From positions 24,509,515-24,573,514 of the forward strand of contig NC_081543.1 of the NCBI RefSeq assembly GCF_901000735.1: a stretch of DNA of 64,000 nucleotides. The letters are read 5' to 3'. How positions within the stretch are numbered: the stretch's first letter is position 1; every line of letters begins with the position of its first letter. Origin of the DNA: Corylus avellana. Lineage: Eukaryota; Streptophyta; Magnoliopsida; Fagales; Betulaceae. The notes beneath the pieces were generated by a model. The model searched no databases and was not told the origin of the DNA. It saw nothing but the letters and a program-made list of their open reading frames with translations. Of this stretch, positions 11,023-24,160 are shown in pieces. The position numbers and the translations under genes are program-made.

Positions 11023-11895
11023 CTATTGAACGCCTCCATTCTCAAGGACAGGCTGAGTTCTTGTTACAGCAGCAGAAGGCATCTTACTACAACCCACCCA
11101 TCTACTCTCAAGAATCAAATCTTCATCGGCCTGTCTTTCCATCACCTGAATCTTCTTCGTCTTCAAAACCCTCACACCCACCATGGCGGCATAACCCGCC
11201 ACAGCCAACCCAGAAATCCCAACCACAAATCCACCCACCCACAGATACCACAGCCCCACCAGCTTCCTCTTCACCGGAACAACAACCGAAAAATGCCCTT
11301 CATCTCTACAATAACATACGCCGGCCGCCTGCACGCCCATTTCGCTGAGATTAACTGTCCCGTTACCGTTAAACGCCACGCATCTTGTCTCGGAGAGAGC
11401 GAAACTGGGGAAATGAATCGAAATAGGCTTACCCATTGTGTTAAGACTCAGCTTTCTGATGCTTTTGGAACGAACATTTGATGCATCGAAAACCAGGAAG
11501 CCGACGACCGGAGTTATCAGAGAGTAACCCTTCAGGCGATAGAACTGGGAAGACAAGTTTCCCAAGTTCTGATAAACTATAGCGAGCCTTCTAACGTGCG
11601 GCACAGGCATTGTTCTTGATGGGATGTGAAAGAAGCTGAAATTAGCTCCCCTGTTCCACAATCTGCGGCTTCTGAGGCGGACGATTGAAACGTCGATGCT
11701 TGAAAGATTGGCCGGAAGGATGGCTTTGTACAGAGCACCCGTGTGAGGCCGGTGCCGGACCAGAGTTTTGAAGGCAAATGCTTGAAGAGAAGCATCCAAG
11801 GATTCAGTGGAAAAGTTGTCTGAAGAAGTGCTGCTGACAAATGAGGAAGAAAATATGGGAAGAAGAAGGAAGAAGAAGATGAAGCTCCGGATCAT
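11023..11895 (-). CDS. DUF1191 family membrane protein
   Basis: A 290-residue single-exon protein of the plant-specific DUF1191 family, whose biochemical role is unknown. Residues 1-22 form a signal peptide (basic start, FIFFFLLLPIF core). The luminal or apoplastic region (about 25-210) has several N-glycosylation sequons (NLSS at 63, NFSF at 85, NLSS at 113, NLSE at 182) and three cysteines near 172-196. One membrane span lies at about 212-241 (GLWYLWVGGFVVGISGLAVA), followed by a short cytosolic tail. That tail carries the family's most conserved block, MERQADEDLILESRWVG followed by Pro/Thr-rich TRTQPVLEN. The topology is type I. The start ATG opens the signal peptide directly. No frameshift or truncation, so it is probably functional. 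Name certain at family level, function unknown. Confidence 0.9.
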   Translation of the reverse strand: MIRSFIFFFLLLPIFSSSFVSSTSSDNFSTESLDASLQAFAFKTLVRHRPHTGALYKAILPANLSSIDVSIVRLRSRRLWNRGANFSFFHIPSRTMPVPHVRRLAIVYQNLGNLSSQFYRLKGYSLITPVVGFLVFDASNVRSKSIRKLSLNTMGKPISIHFPSFALSETRCVAFNGNGTVNLSEMGVQAAGVCYCRDEGHFSVVVPVKRKLVGLWYLWVGGFVVGISGLAVAGYAAMVGVRVLKTKKIQVMERQADEDLILESRWVGCSKMPSAAVTRTQPVLENGGVQ

Positions 11896-13590
11896 GTTGG
11901 ATCACAAATATCAGAATGATGTTGAAAATGGTTGTTTAATTATCTTCTCTGTTTATGCTTTTTGAAGAAGAGGTGATCAATAAGCATGGTTTGAATTGGG
12001 TCCCATGGCTGGAGGACTCGGAAGTCGCAAACATCTGTAATTGCACATGACTTTTAATCACCATTTTTAGGTGATTTAGCTAGTTTTTTATGTTTTTATT
12101 TATTATTATTATTTGTTTTCCTAAAGTAAAGCTGCTTTTGGATTTTATTTATTTTTTAAAATAAATCAACTAAGATTTATTTTCTAAAATAATTTGTGTG
12201 AGTTACTGGTTTCTTTACGATTTTTTTTTTTTTTTTTTTTTTAACTTTTCAAATTTTAAAAAGTGATAATCGACTCTTTTAAATCATCACACTTTTAATT
12301 TCTGTTAAAAGTGATAGTAATTTTTGTTAATTTAGACCAAAACAATATGTAATTCACACGAAAGATAACTTTGATACTAAACTAAAAAATTCGAGGAAAA
12401 CACTCTCCTCCTTATTAATATGAAGAAGTTGCGGAGAAAATTAGTGTATCTCAAGTCAAAGTTCATTCCTTCTTCGTACGACACTACCACGTGTCACCTT
12501 TTAATTAGGTTGCTCGAGGTGTCCTTGATGAACTATGTTGTGGGTCAAGTGACATTAAATGTCAACTGCGTGGTGACGGAGGAGAGTGGTGCTTCCATGC
12601 CTCGTCCATTATAGGTTATCTAAAAAACTTGCTGATACATTGAGTTTTAAGCCCTTTTTAGATGCGATGAGAGATTTGGTACTTCATAGCTTATTATGAT
12701 CGTTTTGTCTTTACAGGCCAATTTAGGTATGGGCTAATTAGCCCTTTTTAGGTGCTATCACAAGACGATGCAATTGGAAGGTCATTCAATTGTGCTTTTT
12801 AGTCAATTGATGGTAAATTAAATGATGGAAGAGAGAATCTTTTAGCCCATAAATTGCGGGCACCAAAAGTGTTAACATCAACATGCGTTAATTTCTCGCC
12901 TCCGCCTCCGGTCAGAGCCAATTTAGCGGATGTGGCTCACTATTAATTATAATATTGTTTTAAATTCTTTATAAATTCAAAAGAATTGGCACCTTCGATA
13001 TTTTCATATTACATTTTCTGAAAGTACTGTTTGGCCTCATAATTCAACTTATTCAGTTTCCAACTAAACTTCTCTTTTCGCCTCAACGGTATAGATTTAA
13101 TTTTACTTTTTTATTTTTTCATTAAAAAAAAATTATGATTTTTATTTTTTTTCTTTAAGGTTAAGTCTATTAAATTGACATTCCTACATAGAGCATTCTG
13201 CATGCATTATATATATAAAAAATATATATGATAAAATTATATGTTCTATTAAAAATGTTATTAAATCACTACTTATTCTAAAAGTTTAATCTTATACGAA
13301 AAGATAAATTTAATTATTTAATCATTATTCTAATACTCTCTTTCAGGTTTGGACTCAAATGGAAGAGTGATGTGAAAATTAAAATTGCATGTGAGAATCA
13401 CATGTTTTTAAAATAAATATTTCTTTAATATACCGAATTAAAGAATTTTGTTTAACTCATTTGAAAGAAAACACTGTTCTAATCTACTCTAAATTCTTCT
13501 GAGTAATTATGTTCATCGCCCTCCATCACTCTTTTATTTCCTCAATGTTTATGTGGCGTGGTTTTTTTAACCAAAAAATCAATTTACACT
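11896..13590. other. Promoter side of the DUF1191 gene and AT-rich spacer
   Basis: Long T runs (12222-12242) and AT repeats near 13205-13235. A short open frame at 12420 is not supported by any family similarity. No RNA gene seen. Confidence 0.4.
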
Positions 13591-14250
13591 CACCAAATTA
13601 GGGGTGAACACGGGTCGGATATCGACCGTTTTTGTTACCCGCGCCTTGCGGGTTTGAAAAAGTCTACCCGTAACCCGGAGACAATTAACCTTATCCGTCG
13701 GGTTTCGGGTTTTGCGGGGCGGGTTAAACGGTGCGAGTAATGCAGATTGGCAGGGCAAGGCAAGTATTATGGGCATGGCTTATTTTTCTTGGTTTTTTTT
13801 TTTTCTTTCATTTTTTTCATCTAAGAGAGAGAGAGAGAGAGAGAGCGAGATGGCGACAGAGAGAGAGCGAGACGGAGATAGAGAGAGAGCGAGACGGAGA
13901 CAAAGTGAGAGCAAGGTGGAGACAGAGAGAGTGCGAGATAAAGATAGAGAGAGAGTGAGACAGAGCAAAGAGAGCGAGAGGTGCGAGTGATGAGAGTGAG
14001 AGAAGAGAGGGATGAGGCGGTTCAGAGAAGAGAAGAAAACTATAACTAAGGTTTTTTTTTTTCTTTTATTTGCTTATAAGCGGGGCGGGGCGGGTGCCCC
14101 CACCCCAAAATTTTTTCTTCCCGAAATCTGCCCTGTCCCACATGGATTGGAAGAAATCCAACCTGTATCCACAAAAAACAAACCAAATCCAAGCGGGGCA
14201 GGCCGGATCGAGGTGGATTGGATGGATTTTTGCCCACCCCTACATCAAAT
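13591..14250. mobile_element. hAT-type non-autonomous element with 8-bp target duplication
   Basis: Termini taggggtg (from 13599) and cacccc-ta (to 14242) are inverted repeats. They are flanked by caccaaat (13591-13598) and catcaaat (14243-14250), an 8-bp duplication with one mismatch, the size made by hAT transposases. The 644-bp interior includes a purine tract of gagagag/gagcgagac repeats (13829-13990) and 'cgggtcgg' and 'ggggcgggg' motifs near the ends. No transposase is encoded. Confidence 0.75.
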
Positions 14251-14525
14251 GTTATGAAAAATCACACCACATATACATTGAAGGGATGAGAGGTGTTGTA
14301 TAACATTACTCGAATTCCCCCTACTCATTTTTGCTAAAAGAATAATAATAATTTTTTTTAAAAAAAAAACTTATTTTTTTGTTCAATGCGCCTTGTTTAG
14401 CAACTTGTTTTTTCTCCTCAATTGTTCATGCATCATTTCCTCAAATAAGTCAATATCAAAACATTCTCATTTTTTTTAACTTTTATATCACATTATTCAC
14501 TTTTTATTACTATTTAAATTTTTTT

Positions 14526-14575
<50 letters not shown>

Positions 14576-14837
14576 ACATTTTTATTACTTTTTAATACAA
14601 AAAATTCAAAAATTTATACCACATCAATAATTTTTAGCTACAGTAATGAAGGCAAAAATACTTTGCCAAACAAAGCTTTATGTGTTAAACTTTCATGTGT
14701 TTCACGTCTTGCTGAGATGTCTTACAAAGATGCCATTATACCCAATCTCTTAAACCTCTCATTGAGCTTTTTAGAAAATTGGTGTGTGAAATGATGTTCG
14801 ACGCGGTAAAAAATAGTAATTCAAACAAAAAATTAAA
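14243..14837. repeat. Spacer with long (AT)n microsatellite
   Basis: A perfect (at)n run lies at about 14528-14571. The rest is A/T-rich with no coding signal. Confidence 0.7.
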
Positions 14838-17800
14838 AAAAAAAAAAAAATCTCCTAAAACTTATTCAAATAAATCTCAAACTGTCGGTCTATTAATTTA
14901 AACAAATAAATTTCATAAAATTTCTTTCACATTTGGTATTTAAATTGCTGTACGTACTAAACAAGTTTAACTGAAGGCAAACTACAAGGAAATTTCGTGA
15001 TTTCCAATGAGGAAGAGAGATTCCACTACACTCTAGTCTGACCCTTCTTTCTTTTTCTTTTTCTTTTTTTATTTTCCCCTAATCTGACACTTTCTTTACT
15101 CGTGGTGGCTGCTTTCTCTCTTCCTTTCTCACAGTTTAGGTGGACACTTTTCCCACTTTTCTGACCACTAAAGACACCCATTTAGCTTCAAGACTCCTCC
15201 ACCAGCAGACCGATGATTATTAGTCCATGAACTTCAAAAATTATGCACAAATCCACATTATTATATTAATAAAAAGACAATATAGTAAAGTAAATAAACC
15301 GATTCAAAATTAAGCCTACGTTTAATATATTGGAGTTTGGAATCATGATTACTTCTTTTTATTTTTTTATTTATTTTATTTTATTCAAAGCGGAAGAGAA
15401 AGAAAAGAGGAAGAAACACGATTACTTGAAAATACGAATGAGTATTACTAAGAATACAAGAATAATTTATATTTATTTGTTTGGTGACAACTAATAAATG
15501 ACAAAAAAAAATCATTGAAATTGAATCAATTCTTTTTTTTTAAAAAAAAAAAAAAAAAATACCCGAGCAATATTATTTCCCTACAAGATCATTCTATTTT
15601 TAGGTGCCCAAAATAAAATAAAATAAAATAAAATAATCCATCCCCATGAAGAATAGAAGGTGGTCAAGGCCAGGAAAAATGCTTTGGAGGTCGTTAAGGT
15701 ATGACTTTTTATTAAATAGTTCCTTAAGATTCAGAATTTTATTAATCTAATCATTCTTAAAGAGATCTCTTCATCCATCTTTCTTTTGTGTAATCATTGA
15801 CTTTTAAGTGTTAAAGTTATCACCCATCGATTCCCACCGACAAACTCTTCTACTTACATCTTTATGTCATGCGGGTTATTGTTTTGTACTATTTATGATG
15901 GAAGAGTACTGCCAAGTGTATTACACATAAACAAGGTATCAAATACATGTTTTTGCTTTTGTTTTTGGATTTTGTGTTAGCTTCTTCATTTTTTTCTTTT
16001 TTTTTTTTTTTTTTTGGTAGTGAACTTTTGTGACAGTTTTACTTGATAAGCCAATTAGTTTTGTTGGATGCTCAAATACACTTATTCGAGAAGACAAAAA
16101 TGAGAAAAGCACTTTTAAGTCACCCATGACAAAAGGAGTCTTCCACTGAATTTGATGTATGCCCCAAGGGAAATATTTTCCAACAACATTTCATTTGGTA
16201 TCACAGCATTTAACAATATTTTGAAAAAATATCTATCTAAACTTGCTCCGAAGACCGATGAGTAGCTTTTTTGCTAGGCAATGAGTTGTTTCATTGGCTT
16301 TCCTATTAATATATCCTACATACTATACTATGACCGAAAACTATTTGACAAAGGAAATTGGGCCATTGTTACCATCTTTTTGATGATGTATGTGTAAGAT
16401 TTTAGGAAACAAGTAATTACACAATTAAAAAGAGAATCTCAAGAATACTTACTTCTGGCCATTGTTCCTTAAGAGTTTGTTTGGAATTGCATTTGAGAAA
16501 TACAGCTTTTAAGTCAAAAAGTATTTTTTGGCAAAAGCTTCATTTTAAAGTTTTTGCCAAAAATGTATTTTAACCATTTTTAGACTTTTTGGACTCTTAA
16601 AAGCGCTTTTAATTTTTTTTTTTACTAAATGGGTACTTTTTTTTAAAACAGACTTTTTAAGTATTAAACACACTTTTATACCTCTCAAATGCACACCAAA
16701 ACATGCCATAAATATTTAAATTGAAGAATCAAGGTTTGAATGTTTTTGAATTTGTAATCTTAGAACTAACCGTAGAACCCTCATAGTATGTAAGAGTTTT
16801 TGGCATATCTCTTTTTCACATTAAAGTTGTGACTGATGGATATCACATGATTATTTATAAATATACCAAAACCCTTATCCAATTTATCTAAGGTTGCTTC
16901 TTTCCATCAAGGGAGACAATTTTTGGTGAAGATCTAGTTCTTCATGCTTAGACCTACTTGTCCCAGCCGGCTTCTCCACTTTCCATTGCTTTTGCGCCGA
17001 TCAACCAATGGAGTCTTGCATGTCAGAGCATATTTCTCACTCGCCGACGTGTGGATCTCACGCGCCAAGTCGTGTCTTCCCGAGGATGTCTATGGTGTCA
17101 TGCTGCTGCTGCTTCTAATGGGGTTTTGTTGTTTTTAGTTTTTGCTTTGATTTATTTTTTGTTGTTTTTGTCCTTATTTTTGGGTTGAGAACGTGAGTTG
17201 ATTCCTAATCTTTGGGCCAAGGAGGATTAGATCGGTGTGAGAACGTGAGGATTAGTCACATCATTTTTGGAGGGACACAAAAAAAATGATGATTTTAAAA
17301 GCCACATCAATTTTGGGGGATACAAAAGAGAAACAAAGAGGATACGTAGCATTATTCATAATCTTTTGTCTTTCTATTGCTTGGACCTTAAAATATTAAT
17401 GACATGTTTATCTTAGTTTAAATAAGAGTTTTGTATTAATATGGTGTACTCCATTACTCCTCCCTTAATATAAAGTTATAGAGAAAACCTAGACAGAAAA
17501 AACCAGACTTATGGAAAGGAGGGAGCAACCAAACTTGTTCACTCCTCCTTTCCCCTCCCCTTATTCCCCTCTTCTTTCCTCCCCATCTCCTTATTGTTTT
17601 TTTCCTTTTCTTTTTTCAGTTTATTTTTTTGGTTTTTCAGACAAGTCTAGTTGCTCTAGCCATCCATTTGCTTATGCTGCACTGCCTCTGTCTGCCCTTC
17701 ACTGTGCTGCACCACACTTTGCCTTCCCAGAATCAGTTGGGCTTTAGATCTGGTTTTTCAATTCTAGATCTAGCCTCCTCAACTCGTTTTGCTCAGCCAT

Positions 17801-18698
17801 GAGTCGGCACACCGTGCTCCCCGGCTCCTTAGTAGCCTATCGGCCCAAAACAGCTCCATCTCATCCACCACGAGCCGGCCAGTGTGCTTTGCCTCCCTCG
17901 CCTCAGCTGTTGTAGCTGTTTGCTAGTTTTTTATTGTGTTTTTTTATTTTTTGAATAAGGGTTTGACTTCTCCTTAGATCTGCTTTCATGAGTGATCTTT
18001 GGAATGAAGGCTTTTGTCTTGGCCTTTGGGTCGAGGAGAATTTATTTTCAGTGTAAGGGTTTTGCTCTTATGATCGGAAAATAAAAGTTAGGAATATTGC
18101 TACCTATGTATTAGATTAAGTTTGCCTAGAGCAGATCTGTTCGATAACTGAAGTTTGGACATGGGCTAGCGGATGTTATAGATAAGACTTGATTGTAAAG
18201 CTTTTATATTTGTCTTTATGACATTGTAACCTCATAGCTTTGGCTATGATTTATCAGAAATTTATGCTATCTGATGTAAGGGCTTTATGCTATCTGATGT
18301 AAGGGCTTTATGCTCTTGATTTTTTTCAATGAATGAATATGAAAGATTCACCTAAAAAACAAAAAAGTTATCATGTTATCGAGACTTGTGGGGTGGAGGG
18401 TGCTTTTTCTCCATCCTCCTTTCCCCTGCACTAACTCCCCTCTTCTTTCCTCCCATCTTCCTTCCTCCCCCTCCCCTTCTTGTTTTTCCTTTTCTTTTCT
18501 TTTTTGTTTATTTTTTTAGTTTTTTCGACCCATCCATTTGCACCGGCCAACCCTTTGATTATCCTGCACTACCTCCGTCCGCCCTTCACCGTGCTACGCC
18601 ACTTTGCACCTCCTTTGAATCGGTTGAACTTTAGATCTAATTTTTCAATTCTAGATCTAATCTCCTCAACTAGTTTCGCTCAGCCACGTGCCGGCCCA
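14838..18698. repeat. Segment duplicated in inverted orientation at 46543-50338
   Basis: Base-by-base comparison shows that this ~3.86-kb stretch reappears as its reverse complement between the two N gaps at 46427 and 50438, with only scattered substitutions and small indels. Blocks checked include the tctcctaaaacttattc end at 14851, the 16900-17200 block and the first unit of the tandem array. See findings for the assembly interpretation. Confidence 0.85.
16474..16710. repeat. Short MITE, 'aaaagcgctttt' family copy 2
   Basis: Same order of motifs as 1318-1546: gtttggaattgcatttgag, agtcaaaaagtattttttgg, aagcttcattttaaag, ttaaaagcgcttttaa, then cctctcaaatgcacacc. Non-coding. Confidence 0.6.
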
Positions 18699-18743
18699 TC
18701 GTACTCCCCAACTCCTCAGCTGCCCATAGGCGAAAAGCAGCTC

Positions 18744-19350
18744 CATTTCGTCAGTGGTGGAGCCACATAGGCCTGGGGTGCCACAGCACCCCCAAAGATT
18801 TAAAAAAAAAAAATTCCAAGGATGCTGCTGTGTATGGTAAACATTAATATGCCAAAACTTATTACATATGTATGGTAACCAAAAAAAATTCCTTATCTAA
18901 TACATATGTTGATATGTATGTTAAACTTTAATATCCATATTATTGTTTATTTTGTTGTTTAATGTTTATAAACTTTGATTGTCTCTTACGAGGTCGTGAT
19001 TTAACCTGAAAATTTTAGATTCATGAATAAATTAAACTTTAGGTTTATGAATTGATTGATTTAACTTGCTGAGATCTTCAATTTAGATTCGGTACTTGAT
19101 GATTATGTACTTCTAAGATACTGTAAAGTGCAGTTCTAGACAATTTTTTTTTTTTTGATATATATAGTGCCGACATGTTACATTTCTAATATATCAATTT
19201 GAGCACATATTTATGAACTTTTATAGATATTTTGTTTGTGATGCATATATTATGTGAATTATCAAATTTTTAGGAGAAAATTTTAGGACGCAAAAAAAAT
19301 TTTAACGGCACCCCCATTATAAATTGCCTGGCTCCGCCACTGCATTTAAT
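18744..19350. mobile_element. hAT-like deletion derivative inside the tandem array
   Basis: Element 18752-19342 (591 bp) with ends cagtggtggagccac and ctggctccgccactg, which are inverted repeats. The flanks catttcgt (18744-18751) and catttaat (19343-19350) form an 8-bp target duplication with two mismatches. The neighbouring array units show the uninterrupted target (ctccatttcgtccacc). No transposase. The terminal sequence is widespread in plant hAT elements with TTF-type zinc-finger transposases (family knowledge). Confidence 0.75.
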
Positions 19351-22300
19351 CCACCACGCGCCGGCCAGTGCACTTCGCCTCCCTCACCTATGTTGTTGTT
19401 GCTGTTTGCTGATTTTTTTATTGTGTATTTTTTTTAAATTTTTTTTTTTTTTTATAATAAAGGTTTGACTTCCCCATAGATCTCCTTTCATGAGCGATCT
19501 TTGGGGAGAAAGTTTTTGTCATAACCTTTAGGTCGATGAGGATTAATTTCGGTGTAAAGGTTTTCATCTTATGGCCGGAAAAATAAAAGTTGAAAATATG
19601 GATTACCTATATATTAGATTGAGTTTGCCCGGAGCAGATCTGTTCTATAACTGAAGTTTGGACATGGGTTAACGGATAATGAAGTCATAGATAGGACTTA
19701 ATTTTAAGATTTTTATGTTTGTCTCTATGACGTTGTAACCTCAAAGTTTTGGCTATGATTTATCAGAGCTATATGCTCTTTGATGTAAGGGCTTTATGCT
19801 CTTAATTTTTTTTAAATAAATGAATTTGAAATATTTTCATATATATATATATATATATGAGCTCCCTCCTCATTTCCCCTCCTCCTTACTCCTCTCTTCT
19901 TTCCTCCCCATACCCTTATTTTTTATTTTTTATTTTTTTAGTTTAGCTTTTTGATTTTTCCGACCAATCCATGTTGCTCCGGCCATCCATTTGCTTATGC
20001 TGCGCTGCTTCCGTTTGCCCTCCATCGTTATGCGCCGCTGTTCGCCTCCCCGGAATCGGTTGGGCTTTAGATCTAGTTTTTCAATTCTAGATCTAGTCTA
20101 CTCAACTGGTTTCACTCAGCCATGCGCCAACCCACCATGCTCCCCAGCTCCTCAGCTACCCACTGGCGCAAAACAGCTTCATCTCTTCCACAAAGCGCCG
20201 GCCAGTGCGCTTCACCTCCCTGGCCTAAGTTGTTGTTGTTGTTTGCTAGTTCTTTTATTTTATTTTTTGTTGTTTTTTTGAATAATGCTTTGACTTGTCC
20301 TTAGATATGCTTTCATGAGCGATCTTTGGGGTGAAGGTTTTTTCTCTTGGCCTTTAGGTCGAGGAGGATTAGTTTCAGTGTGAGGGTTTTGCTCTTGTGG
20401 CAGGGAAAATAAAAGTTGGGAATATGGGCTACCTATGTATTAGATTGAGTTTGCCTAGAGCAAAACTGTTATATAACTGAAGTTTGGACATAGGTTAGCG
20501 GATGTTGAAGTCATAGATAGGACTTGATTGTAAGATTTTTATGTTTGTTTTTATGACATTGTAATCTCATAGCTTTGGTTATGATTTATTAGAGCTTTAT
20601 GCTCTGTAATGTAAGGGCTTTATGCTTTTTATTTTTTTCAATGAATGAATATGAATGATTCCCTTATAAAAAAAAAATTAAAAAAAAATTAAAAAAAATA
20701 GTTTCAAGTTATTGAGACTTGTGGGGTGGAGGAAGCTCTTTCTCTCTCCTCCTTTCTCCTCCCCCAGCTCACCTCTTCTTTCCTCCCCCTCCCATTCTTG
20801 TTTTTTCCTTTTCTTTTTTCAGTTTATTTTTTTAGTTTTTCCAACCCGTCCACTTGCGCCACCCATCCCTTTGATTATCATGTACTGCCTCTGTCCACCC
20901 TCCATCATTCTACACCACTTTTCGCCTCCTTGGAATCGGTTGAGCTTTAGATCTAGTTTTTCAATTCTAGATTTAATCTCCTCAACTGATTTCGCTCAAG
21001 CACGAGTTTGCTCACCGTTCACCCCGGCTCCTCAACTGCCCATCGGCGATAAACAACTCCATTTGGTCCACCACGCGCCAACCAATGCCCTCCACCGCTC
21101 TCACCTCGGCTGTTGTTACTGTTTGCTAGTTTTTTTAATGTTTTTTTTTTTTTTTTTTTTAATAAGGTTTGACTTGCCCTTAGATCTCTTTTCATGCGCA
21201 ATCTTTGGGGAGAAGGTTTTTATCCTGACCTTTAGGTCGATGAGGATTAATTTCGGTATGAGGATTAATTTTGGTGTGAGGGTTTTGCTCTTATGGTTGG
21301 AAAAATAAAAGTTGGGAATATAGACTACCTATGTATTAGATTGAGTCTGCCTGTAGTAGATCTGTTCTATAACTGAATTTTGGACATGGGTTAATGGATA
21401 TTGAAGTCATAGATATGACTTGATTTTAAGATTTTTATGTTTGTCTCTATGACGTTGTAACCTCAAAGCTTTGGCTATGGTTTATCACAGCTATATGCTC
21501 TCTAATGTAAGGGCTTTATGCTCTTAATCATTTTTCAATGAATGAATATGAAAAATTACCATATATATATATATATGAGCTCCCTCATCATTTCCCCTCC
21601 TCCTTACTCGCCTCTTCTTTCCTCCCCATACCCTTATTGTTTTTTCCTTTTCTTTTCTTTTTTCAGTTTTTTTCTTTTTTTTTTTCTTTTCTTTTTCTTT
21701 TTCTTTTTTTTTTTTTCTTTTTCCGAGTAGTCCATGTTGCTCTAGCCATCCCTTTGCCTCTGTTTCCCCTCCATCATGATGCGCCGCTCTTCGCCTGCCC
21801 GAAATCAGTTGGGCTTTATATCTAGTTTTTCAATTCTAGATCTAGTCTCCTCAATTGGTTTCGCTCGACCACGCGCTAGCCCACCGTGCTCCTCGGCTCC
21901 TCAGCTGCCCACCGGCGTAAAATAGCTTCATCTCTTCCACCACGCGCCGGCTAGTGTGCGTCGCCTCCCTCGCCTTAGTTGTTGTTGTTGTTTGCTTGAT
22001 TTTTTATTGTGTTTTGTTGTTTTTTGAATTTTGACTTCTCTTTAGATCTGCTTCCATTAGTGATCTTTGGGGTGAAGCTTTTTGTCCTGGCCTTTGGGTC
22101 GAGGATGATTAGTTTCAGTGTGAGGGTTTTGCTTTTATGGCCGAGAAAATAAAAGTTGAGAATATGGGCTACCTACATATTAGATTGAGTCTGCCTAGAG
22201 CAAAATTATTCTATAACTAAAGTTTGGACATGGGTTAGCGGATGTTGAAGTGATAGATAGAACTTGATTGTAAGATTTTTATGTTTGTCTCTATGACATT

Positions 22301-24115
22301 GTATCCTCATAGTTTTGGCTATGATTTATCAGAGTTTTATGCTCTGTGATGTAAGGGCTTTATACTTTTGATTATGTTTCAATGAATGAATATGAATGAT
22401 CACTTATATAAAAAAAAATAAAATAATAAAAAAAAATAAAAAAAGTTATCAAGTTATTGAGAGTTGTGGGGTGGAGGAAGCTCTTTCTCCCTCCTCCTGT
22501 CCCCTCTTCTTTCCACCCCTTCTCGTTCTTGTTTTTTCCTTTTCTTTTTTCAGTTTATTTTTTTTAGTTTATCCGACCCGTCCACTTGCACCGGCCATCC
22601 CTTTGATTATCATGTACTGCCTCCATCTGCCCTCCACTGTGCTACACCACTTTTCGCCTCCTTGGAATTGGTTGAGCTTCAGATTTAGTTTTTCAATTCT
22701 AGATCTATCTCCTCAACTGGTTTCGCTCAGCTACGCACCGGATCACCGTGTTCCCTGGCTCCTTAGCTGCCTATCGGCATAAAACAACTCCATTTCGTCC
22801 ACCATGCTTCTGCAAGTGTGCTTCACCTCCCTCGCCTCGGCAGTTGTTGCTATTTGCTGATTTTTTATTGTGTTTTTTTTTTTTGTTTTTAATAAGGGTT
22901 TGACTTCCCCTTAGATCTCCTTTCATGAGTGATCTTTGGGGAGAAGGTTTTTGTCCTAGCCTTTAGGTCGAGAAGGATTAATTTCGGTGTGAGATTTTTG
23001 TTCTTGTCCCCGGGAAAATAAAAGTTGGTAATATGTGGTACCTATGTTTTAGATTAAGTCTGCCTAGAGCAGATCTGTTCTATAACTGAAATTTGGACAT
23101 AGGTTAATGGATGTTGAAGTCATAGATAGGAGTTGATTTTAAGATTTTCATGTTTGTCTTTATGACGTTGTAATATCATAGTTTTGGCTATGATTTGTCA
23201 GAGCTATATACTCTCTAATGTAAGGGCTTTATGCTCTTAATCTTTTTTCAATGAATGAATATGAAAGATTTCCCTAAAAAATATATATTTCTCAAGTTAT
23301 TGAGACTTGTGGGGAGGAGGGAGCTCATTTCCCCTCCCCCCTTACTCCCTTCTTCTTTCCTCCCCCTACCCGTCTTGTTTTTCCCTCTTCTTTTTTTCAG
23401 TTTATTTTTTTAGTTTTTCCGACCAATCGAGTTGCTCCGGCTATTCCTTTGCTTATGCTGCACTGCCTCCGTTTGCTCTCCACCGTGTTGTGCCACTCTT
23501 CGCCTCCCTGGAATCGATTGTGCTTTAGATCTAGTTTTTCAATTCTAGATCTAGTCTCTTCAACTGGTTTCGCTCAGCCACGCACTGGCCCTAGCTCTTC
23601 AGCTGCCCATTAGCACAAAACAGCTCCATCTCGTCCACCATGCGCCAGCTAGTGCATTTCGCCTCCCTCGCCTTGGCTGTTGTACCTGTTTGTTGGTGTT
23701 TTTGTTGTGTTTCTTGTTTTTTTGAATAAGGGCTTGACTTCTCCTTAGATCTGCTTTCATGAGCAATTTTTGGGGTGAAAGTTTTTGTCCTGTCCTTTGG
23801 GTTGAAGAGGATTAATTTTGGTGTAAGGGTTTTGCTCTTATAGCTGGAAAAATAAAAGTTTGAAATATGAGCTACCTATGTATTAGATTGAGTTTGGCTG
23901 GAGTAGATTTGTTTTATAATTAAAGTTTGGACATGGGTTAGTGGATGTTGGAGTGATAGATATGACTTGATTGTAAGATTTTTATGTTAATTGTTTCTAT
24001 CATGTTATAACCTCATAGCTTTGGCATATTATTTATTAGAGCTTTATGCTCTTTGATATAAGGACTTTATACTCTTGATATTTTTTCAATGAATGAATAT
24101 GAAAGATTCTCCTAT

Positions 24116-24154
<39 letters not shown>

Positions 24155-24160
<6 letters not shown>

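Noticed and set aside
10966..11481. 171-codon plus-strand frame
   Set aside because: Antisense to the DUF1191 gene; low-complexity Lys/His/Pro composition.
13712..13990. Arg/Glu-rich frame of 92 codons
   Set aside because: Product of the gagaga purine repeat within a hAT-type element.
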